Shown one piece after another: positions 44,723-52,640 of a stretch of 64,000 bases of DNA. How positions within the stretch are numbered: the stretch's first letter is position 1; each line of letters opens with the position of its first letter. This stretch comes from Streptomyces sp. DT2A-34 (GTDB lineage: Bacteria > Actinomycetota > Actinomycetes > Streptomycetales > Streptomycetaceae). The stretch is from contig NZ_JASTWJ010000001.1 of NCBI RefSeq assembly GCF_030499515.1, forward strand, positions 1,178,001 to 1,242,000, given 5' to 3'. The notes beneath the pieces are model-generated. The model searched no databases. It worked only from the letters and a program-made list of their open reading frames with translations, and had not been told where the DNA came from. A program made the position numbers and the translations under genes.

Positions 44723-44920
44723 TCACCTCTGGCGATCAGGGGCGCCGAGAGGGTCGTTCACAGCGACCGGCAGAGAACTCTGGTCGCCCAGGGGGAGGTT
44801 GAGGCTGGCGTACTGGTGGTGGTCGTAGGCCCACTGGACACGTCGGCCGAGTAGCAGCCAGAAGGCGGGCGACTGGCCGTCCTGAGGGACGGCGGTGCTG
44901 TGGTTTCCGTGCGAAGGCAC
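44723..44920 (-). CDS. Small hypothetical protein upstream of the DUF262 gene
   Basis: A 65-residue frame from GTG 44920: MPSHGNHSTAVPQDGQSPAF, then WLLLGRRVQWAYDHHQYASL and a Pro/Asn-rich end. Residue content (Trp, Tyr, His) is unlike a chance frame in GC-rich DNA. It ends 60 bp before the DUF262 start on the same strand. No ribosome site is convincing and no family is recognised. It may be a partner of the DUF262 protein or a fragment. Confidence 0.35.
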   Translation of the reverse strand: MPSHGNHSTAVPQDGQSPAFWLLLGRRVQWAYDHHQYASLNLPLGDQSSLPVAVNDPLGAPDRQR

Positions 44921-44940
44921 CGTGACGCTGCCGCCGGGGA

Positions 44941-44969
44941 CGGCCCCTCCCGCGTGCGGGGAGGGGCCG
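44941..44969. terminator. Hairpin downstream of the second EF-G gene
   Basis: CGGCCCCTCCC (44941-44951) pairs with GGGAGGGGCCG (44959-44969) with one bulged base and a short loop. It is 52 bp after the elongation factor stop. On the plus strand it is followed by GTTTGT. Confidence 0.55.
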
Positions 44970-45020
44970 TTTGTGGACGGCGGAGGGCACTTTCCCCCGG
45001 AAGGGACGGGCCCTGCTGCG

Positions 45021-47078
45021 CTACCGCGGTGCGGCAGCCACCGGCGCCGTCGCATACCCCACCGGCCGGGCCGTGAACGTCCCCCGCCCTTGCGTCCGGC
45101 TCCGCAACCGCGTCGCATAGCCGAACAGTTCGGCCAGCGGCACCGTCGCCGTCACGATCACCGACCCCGCGCGCGTGGCCGAGCCCGACACGCGGCCGCG
45201 GCGCGCCGCCAGGTCGCCGAGGACGGTGCCGACGGCGTCCTCGGGCACGGTCACCGTGACCTCGACGACCGGCTCCAGCAGGACCATCGCGCAGGTGCGC
45301 AGGGCGTCCCGGAGACCGAGTCGGCCGGCCGTGCGGAAGGCCGTGTCGGAGGAGTCCTTCACGTGGGTCGAGCCGTCGGTGAGGGTGACGCGCAGCCCGG
45401 TCACCGGGTGGCCGCCGAGCGGGCCCTCGGCGAGGGCGTCCCGGCAGCCGGCCTCCACGGCGCGTACGTACTCCTGCGGCACGCGACCGCCGACGACGGT
45501 CGAGCGGAACTCGAAGCCCGCCTCCGTTTCCAGCGGCTCCACGTCGAGGATCACGTGCGCGAACTGCCCCGCCCCGCCGTCCTGTTTGACGTGTCGGAAG
45601 ACGAAGCCGGACACCCCGCGGCCGACCGTCTCGCGGTAGGAGACTCGGGGGCGGCCGACGTTGACGTCCAGCCCGGCCTCCCGCCGGATCTTCTCCACCG
45701 CGACCTCCAGGTGCAGTTCGCCCATGCCGGACAGCACCGTCTGCCCGGTCTCGGCGTCGGTCCGCACGACCAGCGACGGGTCCTCCTCGGCCAGCCGGGC
45801 CAGCGCGGAGGCCAGCCGGTCGGTGTCGGTGGACCTGCGGGTTTCGACCGCCACGGACACCACCGGGTCGGCCACGCTCGGCGGTTCGAGGACGAGTGGG
45901 GCGTCCGGTGCGCAGAGAGTGGAACCCGGGCGAGCCGACTTCAGGCCGACCACGGCCACGATGTCCCCGGCGACCGCCCGGTCCACCTGGGCGTGGCGGT
46001 CGGCCTGGACCCGTAGGATCCGCCCGATCCGCTCACCGCGCCGCGCGCCCGCGTCGAACACCGTGTCTCCCTTCTCGATCGTTCCCGAGTACACGCGCAG
46101 GTAGGTGAGCCTGCCGGTCGAGGTGGCACTCACCTTGAACGCCAGCGCCGCGAACGGCGCCGACGGGTCCGCGGGCCGGTCCTCCTCCACCCCGTCGCGC
46201 AGGCCGCGTACGGCCGGTACGTCGAGGGGCGACGGCAGATACGCCACGACCGCGTCGAGCAACGGCTCGATCCCGCGGTTGCGGTAGGCCGAGCCGCACA
46301 GCACGACCACGCCGTCGCCGCTGCCGGTCAGGTCGCGCAGGGCGGTGACGAGGGTCTCCGGCGAGAGCGCCGACCGCGCGCAGAACTCGTCCAGTGCGCC
46401 GGCATGCAGTTCGGCCACCGCCTCCTCCAGGAGCCGTCGACGCCGGTGCGCCTCCTCCCGCAGTTCGTCCGGCACCTGCTCTTCCACGGCCGTCTCGGCG
46501 CCGTCGGCCCACACCAGCGCGCGCATCCGTACGAGGTCCACGACACCGCGGAAGCCGTCCTCCGCCCCGATGGGCAACTGCACGACCAGCGGCGCCGGAT
46601 GCAGCCGTTCCCGGATCGACGCCACGGCCGTGTCGAGGTCTGCCCCTGCCCGGTCCAGCTTGTTGACGAAGGCGATTCTCGGTACGCCGTGCCGGTCGGC
46701 CTGCCGCCATACCGACTCGCTCTGCGGTTCGACCCCGGCCACGGCGTCGAACACCGCGACCGCCCCGTCGAGGACGCGCAGCGAACGCTCCACCTCGTCG
46801 GCGAAGTCGACGTGCCCCGGGGTGTCGATGAGGTTGATGCGGTGACCGTCCCAGGCACAGCTGACCGCCGCCGCGAAGATGGTGATCCCGCGATCACGTT
46901 CCTGGGGGTCGAAGTCGGTGACGGTGGTGCCGTCGTGGACCTCGCCGCGCTTGTGAGTGGTCCCGGTGGCGTACAGGATCCGCTCGGTGACGGTGGTCTT
47001 CCCCGCGTCGACGTGGGCGAGGATGCCGAGGTTGCGGATGGCAGTGAGGGTGGTGAGGGTGGTGAGATCGGTGCGCAC
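45021..47078 (-). CDS. fusB: Second elongation factor G (FusB/EF-G2 type)
   Basis: A 685-residue translational GTPase. G1 [16 protein letters not shown]2 [13 protein letters not shown]3 [12 protein letters not shown] and G4 [11 protein letters not shown] are intact. Domain II ([22 protein letters not shown]) and domains III-V ([33 protein letters not shown]) follow. It resembles EF-G2 and ribosome-protection relatives more than housekeeping FusA, as its many substitutions (AHVDAG for AHIDAG, FAAAV in switch I) suggest. The GTG start has AAAGG 9 nt upstream. It stands alone, away from the str operon; S. coelicolor has a comparable extra copy. Confidence 0.85.
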   Translation of the reverse strand: MRTDLTTLTTLTAIRNLGILAHVDAGKTTVTERILYATGTTHKRGEVHDGTTVTDFDPQERDRGITIFAAAVSCAWDGHRINLIDTPGHVDFADEVERSLRVLDGAVAVFDAVAGVEPQSESVWRQADRHGVPRIAFVNKLDRAGADLDTAVASIRERLHPAPLVVQLPIGAEDGFRGVVDLVRMRALVWADGAETAVEEQVPDELREEAHRRRRLLEEAVAELHAGALDEFCARSALSPETLVTALRDLTGSGDGVVVLCGSAYRNRGIEPLLDAVVAYLPSPLDVPAVRGLRDGVEEDRPADPSAPFAALAFKVSATSTGRLTYLRVYSGTIEKGDTVFDAGARRGERIGRILRVQADRHAQVDRAVAGDIVAVVGLKSARPGSTLCAPDAPLVLEPPSVADPVVSVAVETRRSTDTDRLASALARLAEEDPSLVVRTDAETGQTVLSGMGELHLEVAVEKIRREAGLDVNVGRPRVSYRETVGRGVSGFVFRHVKQDGGAGQFAHVILDVEPLETEAGFEFRSTVVGGRVPQEYVRAVEAGCRDALAEGPLGGHPVTGLRVTLTDGSTHVKDSSDTAFRTAGRLGLRDALRTCAMVLLEPVVEVTVTVPEDAVGTVLGDLAARRGRVSGSATRAGSVIVTATVPLAELFGYATRLRSRTQGRGTFTARPVGYATAPVAAAPR

Positions 47079-47918
47079 GGCACTTGGCCTTTCGGATGAT
47101 CCGGAATCGGAACAGAAGCGGGTCAGCGCGATTCCCGGACGACATGCAGGCGCACGTGAGCATGACCTGCTGCCCCGTCAGACTGCGGGACAGCGGGGAA
47201 CGGCAAGGTGCGCCAAGGGAGTTGACGTAACTCAGGCGCTCTCGGAGCTCTCGGAGCTCTAGGTGCTCTCAGGTGCTCTCAGGCGTTCGTCGCGGGCATC
47301 CGGTACCGGCCGCGCAGCGGGCACCGGGCGGACGAGGACACGAGGATCACCACGTACCGGCAGGGGGAGAGGACGACAGCGGTGCGGTCACGCACGGCCC
47401 GGCTCCCCTCGACTCGTCACGACGACGCGCCGCCGGGTGGTGGGCGGCGCGTGATTGCGTGGTGAGTCTAGGGAGCCGGGCCAGGTCTGAGCACGCGATT
47501 TTCCTGTCGGCGCCGCAGCAACTCGGCGACCAGCACGGCCGGTTGAAGGGGCTGCGGCTTGCTGAGCAGGACTCGCGGGTGACCGGTGACATAACTCCCG
47601 AGGCCGAAGCCAAGGTTGGCGTCGAAGCCCAGGCGTGGTCATCTCCAGCATGGCCTGGCATCTGGCGGCGGCCGACGTCGCACCGACCGCACCGGCTCCC
47701 CAGAGCCGCCGCCCCCCAGACCGGCGCCCATCGGCACCTCCGCAGGCCGGCGATTCGTACCGCCCATGCGATTCGTACAGGCGCCGGGTGCGAATCTCAT
47801 GGGCTCCCGGTGACAGACGATCGATGTCCCCCAGTCCCTGTTCTGCGATCGTGGGAGGTCAGAGGCGCAGGTGAGGGGGCCCGACCCCGCCGTTCGCCCG
47901 TCCCGCGGGAGGCATACC
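47079..47918. other. Long non-coding region between fusB and ramC
   Basis: The 840 bp contain no convincing gene. A run of six 9-10 bp units of the form CTCGGAGCT/CTCAGGTGCT lies at 47231-47285. A perfect 10-bp hairpin, ACGCGCCGCC (47425-47434) with GGCGGCGCGT (47443-47452), follows. The proximal part holds repeated GATTCG words (listed separately). A frame at 47470-47640 (SAPQQLGDQHGRLKGLRLAE) might be a gene relic. Confidence 0.5.
47750..47796. promoter_or_regulatory. Repeated GATTCG motifs upstream of ramC, candidate RamR sites
   Basis: GCGATTCGTAC occurs at 47750-47760 and 47768-47778 as an 18-bp-spaced direct repeat. A third, inverted relative TGCGAATC lies at 47789-47796. They sit 120-170 bp upstream of the ramC start. 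RamR is known to bind several repeated sites at the ramC promoter; matching this motif to RamR is inference. Confidence 0.45.
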
Positions 47919-50534
47919 GTGGACAAGCGGTACGAGGTGTACTGCCTCACTCACCCGCACTTCTACGACACGCCGTCCCACGGCCGGACGCGCCGCCGCT
48001 TCCACCAGACGCTCCGCCCGCCCCCTCCCTCGTGGTTGCGCGAGGAACTCGGCGACTGGGTGGTCTGCCGTCCCGCCGACACGCAACTCCCCGCACAGGG
48101 CTGGAAGATCCACGCCTCGGCGTGTCCGGACAACGCGCAGACGATCCTGGACGCGGTGTGGGACTACTGCGTCCAGCGTCGTATCGCCTTCAAGTTCCTG
48201 CCCGGCCTGGACACCCTGTTCCTCGCCAACGCCAAGTACGCGCATCGCGGGTCCAGCGGCAAGTTCGTGACCATCTACCCGGCGGACGAGGCCGAGTGCG
48301 AGCGTGTGCTCACCGAGCTCGGCACCGCCCTCGACGGCCTGCAGGGGCCGTACATTCTGAGCGATCTGCGCTGGGGCGCCGGTCCGCTGTACGTCAGGTA
48401 CGGCGCCTTCGCCGACCGGTACTGCGTCTCGGCCGACGGTGTGCTGGAGCAGGCCGTGGAGGACGCCTCCGGACGGCTGGTCCCCGATCTGCGTGGCCCC
48501 ACCTTCCAGGTGCCGGAGTGGGTGCCGCTGCCCGCGTTCCTCGAACCCCACCTCGCCGAGAGCCGACGGACCACCGTCGCCGACCTGCCCTACCGGATCG
48601 AGAAGGCGCTGCACTTCTCCAACGGCGGCGGGCTGTACGCCGGGGTCGACACCCGTACCGAGGAACGCGTCGTCCTCAAGGAGGCCCGGCCCCACGCGGG
48701 GCTCACCGCCGACGGCGCGGACGCCGTCACCCGGCTGGAGCGCGAGCGGACGGCCCTGGAGCGGCTGCGTGGCCTGCCCTGCGTCCCCGAGGTCCGCGAT
48801 CACTTCGAGCTGGGCGGTCACCGGTTCCTCGTCGAGGAGTTCATCGAGGGAAGGGCCCTGCACGACGTGTTCGTCGAACGTTATCCGCTGACGGACCTGG
48901 ACGCCGACGCGGCGGCCTTCGCGGACTACGCGTCCTGGGCCCTCGACATCCACCGGCAGGTGGAGGAAGCGGTCGCCGCGGTCCATGGGCGGGGCATCGT
49001 GATCGGCGACGTGCACACGTTCAACGTGCTGGTCCGCCCCGACGGCAGGGTGGTGCTGATCGACTTCGAGGGAGCGTCGGACGTGGCGCAGGCGGGGCGC
49101 CAGGTCCTCGCGGCCCCGGGTTTCATCGCCCCCGGCGGGGCCACCGGCTTCGACATCGACCGGTATGCGCTGGCCTGTCTGCGGATCTTCCTCTTCCTGC
49201 CACTGACAGGGCTCCTCGAGCTGGACGGCGGGAAGGCCGGGCAGCTCGCCAGGGAGGCCGCCCGGCTTTTCCCTGTTCCCCGGCAGTTCCTCGACGACGC
49301 CGTCCGCACACTCACCGGCGACGGTGCCATGGCCGCGGGGGCGGACGACGGCCCCCGGCTGGAGGCCGATCACGCCGGCTGGCTGCGCGCCCGCACGTCG
49401 ATGGCCGACGCCATCCTGGCCGCCGCCACCCCCGAGCGCCACGACCGGCTCTTCCCGGGCGACATCGAGCAGTTCCTGCTCCCGGGCGGCGGCCTCGACG
49501 TGGCCCAGGGCGCGGCGGGCGTGCTGTACGCGCTGGACGTGACCGGCGCCGGACGCCGGCCCGACCACGAGGACTGGCTGATCCGGCACGCGCTGAACCC
49601 GGAACCCGGAACGCGCCTCGGCCTCTACGACGGCCTGCACGGCGTCGCGTACGTCCTTGAACACCTCGGGCACCACGAGGAGGCCGCCAAGGTCCTCGAC
49701 ATGTGCCTGGGCGAGCACTGGGAGGCCCTCGCCTCGGACCTCAAGGGCGGCCTGTCCGGCATCGGGCTCAACCTGCTGCACTTCGCCACCGCCCTCGGCG
49801 ACGCCGCCTGCGGTGACGCCGCCCTGCGCGTGGCACAGACCGTCGCCGACCGCCTCGGCCCGGCCGACAGCGTGCCCGGGACCAGCGGCGGAGCCCATCC
49901 GCGAGCGGGGCTGATGTACGGCTCGTCCGGGCCCGCGCTGCTGTTCCTGCGTCTGTACGAGCACAGCGGCGACCCGGTGCTGCTCGATCTGGCCGCCACC
50001 GCGCTGCGCCAGGACCTGAACCGCTGCCTGGAGCGCCCGGACGGGTCGTTGGAGGTGAACGAGGGGTGGCGCACCATGCCCTATCTCGCCGACGGCAGCG
50101 TGGGCATCGGCATGGTCCTCGACGAGTACCTGGCCCACCGCGCGGACGAGCGGTTCTCGGCCGCCGCCCACGCGATCCGCCGGGCCGCGAGCGCGTCGTT
50201 CTACATCGAACCCGGTCTCTTCGACGGCCTGGCCGGAATGATCCTCCACCTCAGCCGCGCGCACCCGCCCGGCACCGCCGCCGCCCGCGACCCCGTGATC
50301 GCGGACCACGTACACCATCTGGAGCGTCACGCCTGTCTGCTCGACGGCCGGCTCGCCTTTCCCGGCGAGCAGTTGCTGCGGCTGTCCATGGACCTGGCCA
50401 CCGGCACCGCGGGCGTACTGCTGGCGCTGGGCTCGGCCTTCCACTCCCGGCCCGTCGGGCTGCCGTTCCTGACACCCGGTCCGCGGTCCGCTCATGACCC
50501 ACCCGTCCCCACGCGAGTGCGAGAGAGGAGGTGA
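47919..50534 (+). CDS. ramC: Class III lanthionine/labionin synthetase RamC (LanKC)
   Basis: An 871-residue trifunctional enzyme that modifies the SapB-type precursor. Residues 1 to about 220 are the phospho-Ser/Thr lyase part (LPGLDTLFLANAKYAHRGSS). From about 225 the kinase follows, with catalytic-loop GIVIGDVHTFNVLV near 361 and DFE near 381. From about 530 the LanC-like cyclase follows (GVLYALDVTG, GLYDGLHGVAYVLEHLG, DLKGGLSGIGLNLLHFA). No Cys-His zinc set is seen there, which fits class III and not class IV. The GTG start has GGGAGG 6 nt upstream. Its stop lies inside the AGGAGGTGA ribosome site of ramS. Confidence 0.93.
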   Translation: MDKRYEVYCLTHPHFYDTPSHGRTRRRFHQTLRPPPPSWLREELGDWVVCRPADTQLPAQGWKIHASACPDNAQTILDAVWDYCVQRRIAFKFLPGLDTLFLANAKYAHRGSSGKFVTIYPADEAECERVLTELGTALDGLQGPYILSDLRWGAGPLYVRYGAFADRYCVSADGVLEQAVEDASGRLVPDLRGPTFQVPEWVPLPAFLEPHLAESRRTTVADLPYRIEKALHFSNGGGLYAGVDTRTEERVVLKEARPHAGLTADGADAVTRLERERTALERLRGLPCVPEVRDHFELGGHRFLVEEFIEGRALHDVFVERYPLTDLDADAAAFADYASWALDIHRQVEEAVAAVHGRGIVIGDVHTFNVLVRPDGRVVLIDFEGASDVAQAGRQVLAAPGFIAPGGATGFDIDRYALACLRIFLFLPLTGLLELDGGKAGQLAREAARLFPVPRQFLDDAVRTLTGDGAMAAGADDGPRLEADHAGWLRARTSMADAILAAATPERHDRLFPGDIEQFLLPGGGLDVAQGAAGVLYALDVTGAGRRPDHEDWLIRHALNPEPGTRLGLYDGLHGVAYVLEHLGHHEEAAKVLDMCLGEHWEALASDLKGGLSGIGLNLLHFATALGDAACGDAALRVAQTVADRLGPADSVPGTSGGAHPRAGLMYGSSGPALLFLRLYEHSGDPVLLDLAATALRQDLNRCLERPDGSLEVNEGWRTMPYLADGSVGIGMVLDEYLAHRADERFSAAAHAIRRAASASFYIEPGLFDGLAGMILHLSRAHPPGTAAARDPVIADHVHHLERHACLLDGRLAFPGEQLLRLSMDLATGTAGVLLALGSAFHSRPVGLPFLTPGPRSAHDPPVPTRVRERR

Positions 50535-50540
50535 GCGCAC

Positions 50541-50663
50541 ATGTCGCTCCTCGAACTGCAGGGCCTGACCATCGAGTCCGAGGCCGGTCACCGTCCGCCG
50601 GGCAGCCGGGCAAGCAAGTACTGCGGCGGCGGAGGCAGCCGCCTCAGCCTGCTGCTCTGCTAG
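50541..50663 (+). CDS. ramS: SapB-like class III lanthipeptide precursor (RamS)
   Basis: A 40-residue precursor. The leader MSLLELQGLTIESEAG has the LLxLQ recognition motif shared with RamS and AmfS. The core ends with two ring motifs: S22-x2-S25-x2-C28 and S33-x2-S36-x3-C40 (SRLSLLLC), joined by four glycines. The second matches the SxxSxxxC labionin pattern; the first is one residue shorter than usual. SapB is a surfactant peptide that helps aerial hyphae rise. A perfect AGGAGGTGA site at the ramC stop precedes the ATG by 6 nt, favouring strong translation. Confidence 0.92.
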   Translation: MSLLELQGLTIESEAGHRPPGSRASKYCGGGGSRLSLLLC

Positions 50664-50673
50664 TCCAACCGAC

Positions 50674-50708
50674 GCGCGGGGGCACTCCGGGTGTCCCCGC
50701 GCCCTTTT
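50674..50708 (+). terminator. Hairpin between ramS and ramA (partial terminator)
   Basis: GCGCGGGGGCAC (50674-50685) pairs with GTGTCCCCGCGC (50691-50702) with one G-T pair and a 5-nt loop, followed by CCTTTT. It ends ramS transcripts or reduces ramA expression relative to ramS. It also buries the farthest upstream GTG (50691) of the ramA frame. Confidence 0.7.
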
Positions 50709-50748
50709 CGCTGGAACCGCACGGCTTTCGCCGCAACCGCACGACGAC

Positions 50749-50825
50749 GGGAGCAACCCGTGGACCGACGGGAGCAACCCGTGGACCGGCGGGAGCAACC
50801 CGTGGACCGGCGGGAGCAACCCGTG
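50749..50825 (+). repeat. Four tandem 21-bp units each with a Shine-Dalgarno and GTG
   Basis: Each unit contains GGGAG, the 6-nt spacer CAACCC and GTG. The GTGs at 50760, 50781, 50802 and 50823 are all in frame with ramA. Copies are identical except for one A/G position. The unit codes for VDRREQP. Confidence 0.9.
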
Positions 50826-52640
50826 GACCGACGCGCGGCGGACCGTCTGCTGCTGACGACGGTCCGGCGAGGCGGTGTGTGGGGCGGGGCCCAGGCCGCC
50901 GTGTCCCTGCTGCTGGCAGGCGTCTACGTTGTTCTGCCCGCCGTCATGGGCCGCACGGTCGACGCCGTGCTCGGCCGCGGCGACACCACGCTGTGGCTGA
51001 CCCTGTCCGCCGCCGCCGTCGCCCTGCTGGTGGTGTGCGACGCCGCGGACGACTACGCGGGAGCCGTGGCCAACGCCCGCTGCACGGCCTGGCTGCGGCA
51101 CACCCTGCTCGGCCATGTCCTTGACCTGGGCGCTTCGGCCGGCCGCCGTCACACCTCCGGCGACCTGGTGGCCCGTCTGGTGGGCAACACCGCCCGGGCC
51201 GGCAGTGCCCCGTCAGGCATGGTGTGGGCAGTGACCGACCTGGTCCCCCCGGTCGGGGCCGTGGTGGCCCTGGCCCTCATCGACCCCTGGCTGTGCCTCA
51301 CCTTCGTGGCCGGACTGCCGCTGATCGCCCTCATGGTGCGCGCCTTCGTCCGCGACGTCTCCGACCTCAACGACCGCTACTTCGCCACCCAGGGCCGCAT
51401 CGCCACCCGCCTCGTCGACGCCCTCACCGGAATCCGCACCATCACGGCCGCCGGGACCTTGACCCGCGAGACCGAACGGGTACTGCAGCCGCTGCCCGAA
51501 CTGCACCGCCACGGCCTGGGCATGTGGCGCGCGGTCGCCCGGGTCTCCGCACGGGACGCGGCGATCGTGCCCCTGCTGGAGATCGCCGTACTGGCCGTCG
51601 CCGGCCTGGGGCTCGCCCAAGGCCGCATCACACCCGGTCAGATGCTCGCCGCCAGCGGGTACGTGGTCCTGGCCACCGGCGTGAGTTCGCTGGTGGCCTC
51701 CGTGAACCGACTGGCCTTCGCACGCGCCACCGCCGGCCGGATCGCCGAGGTGCTGGGCGAGCCCACGGTCGCGTACGGCGGCGCACGCCTGCCCCGCGGG
51801 GGCGGCGGGCGGCTGGAGTTCCGCGGGGTCACGGTACGCACCGCCGAGGGCAACTCCGCGCTGGACGGCATCGACCTGGACCTGCCGGCGGGCGCGCTGA
51901 GCGCCGTCGTAGGACGCTCGGGAGCCGGCAAGTCCCTGCTGGCCGCGCTGGCCGGACGGCTGGCCGACCCCGACGAGGGCGAGATACGGCTCGACGGAGT
52001 GCCGCTGCGCGACGTGGACCGCACGGAGCTGCGGCACGCCGTCGCCTACGGCTTCGAACGCCCGGTGCTGCTGGGCGAGACCTTCGCCGACGCGATCGGA
52101 TTCGGGCCCCGCACGCCCCGGGGCGGTGAGGTCCGCGCCGGGGCCACCGCGGCACGCGCCGACGCCTTCATCCGGACCATGCCCGAGGGCTACGGCACCC
52201 GGCTCACCGGTGCGCCGCTGTCCGGCGGCGAGTACCAGCGCATCGGCCTGGCACGCGCCTTCGTCCAGTCCGCACCCTCCGGCCGCCTGCTGGTGCTGGA
52301 CGACGTGACGGCCAGCCTCGACACCGTCACCGAGCACCACATCAGCCAGGCCCTGACCGGCACCGGGCCGCTCGCCGGCCGGTCCCGACTCGTCGTGACC
52401 CACCGCGCCTCCACCGCGGCCGACGCGGAGGTCGTGGTCTGGCTCGACGCGGGGCGGGTGCGGGGGGTGGGCACGCATCGGGAACTGTGGATGGAGGAGG
52501 GGTACCGGGCGGTGTTCCGGCCGGAGCCGGGGGGTGACGGGGAGGCGGGCCCGGAGCCGGCTCGGCACCGGGACGTACATCCGAAACCGGCACCGGCACC
52601 GGATCGCGACGCAGGCGTGTGGGACGGAGGCGTGTGGTGA
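50760..52640 (+). CDS. ramA: SapB exporter ABC half-transporter RamA
   Basis: A 626-residue protein (from GTG 50760; three further in-frame starts follow) with an exporter membrane domain (about 20-300) and an ATPase. Walker A is GRSGAGKS near residue 384, the signature is LSGGEYQRIGLAR, and Walker B LLVLDDVTASLD has aspartate in place of the catalytic glutamate, so this site is probably degenerate. The membrane region includes LLLAGVYVVLPAVMGRTVDAV. It pairs with RamB to export processed peptide. The frame extends back to GTG 50691, but that codon lies in a hairpin without a ribosome site. Confidence 0.88.
   Translation: MDRREQPVDRREQPVDRREQPVDRRAADRLLLTTVRRGGVWGGAQAAVSLLLAGVYVVLPAVMGRTVDAVLGRGDTTLWLTLSAAAVALLVVCDAADDYAGAVANARCTAWLRHTLLGHVLDLGASAGRRHTSGDLVARLVGNTARAGSAPSGMVWAVTDLVPPVGAVVALALIDPWLCLTFVAGLPLIALMVRAFVRDVSDLNDRYFATQGRIATRLVDALTGIRTITAAGTLTRETERVLQPLPELHRHGLGMWRAVARVSARDAAIVPLLEIAVLAVAGLGLAQGRITPGQMLAASGYVVLATGVSSLVASVNRLAFARATAGRIAEVLGEPTVAYGGARLPRGGGGRLEFRGVTVRTAEGNSALDGIDLDLPAGALSAVVGRSGAGKSLLAALAGRLADPDEGEIRLDGVPLRDVDRTELRHAVAYGFERPVLLGETFADAIGFGPRTPRGGEVRAGATAARADAFIRTMPEGYGTRLTGAPLSGGEYQRIGLARAFVQSAPSGRLLVLDDVTASLDTVTEHHISQALTGTGPLAGRSRLVVTHRASTAADAEVVVWLDAGRVRGVGTHRELWMEEGYRAVFRPEPGGDGEAGPEPARHRDVHPKPAPAPDRDAGVWDGGVW

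Noticed and set aside
47470..47640. Gene encoding a protein with SAPQQLGDQHGRLKG
   Set aside because: No start, ribosome site or recognisable domain; at most a relic.
47273..49660. 795-aa plus-strand frame across ramC
   Set aside because: Out-of-frame shadow of ramC in GC-rich DNA; low-complexity Arg/Pro/Gly composition.
50691..50759. GTG 50691 as the ramA start
   Set aside because: It lies in the 3' arm of the ramS-ramA hairpin with no ribosome site, whereas four GTGs downstream each have GGGAG at ideal spacing.
50749..50830. Small CRISPR or integron-type repeat
   Set aside because: No spacers; the unit is an in-frame SD-GTG module of ramA.
47859..51152. 1097-aa minus-strand ORF opposite ramC-ramS-ramA
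   Set aside because: Antisense of strongly supported SapB genes with Gly/Gln/Val-rich filler.
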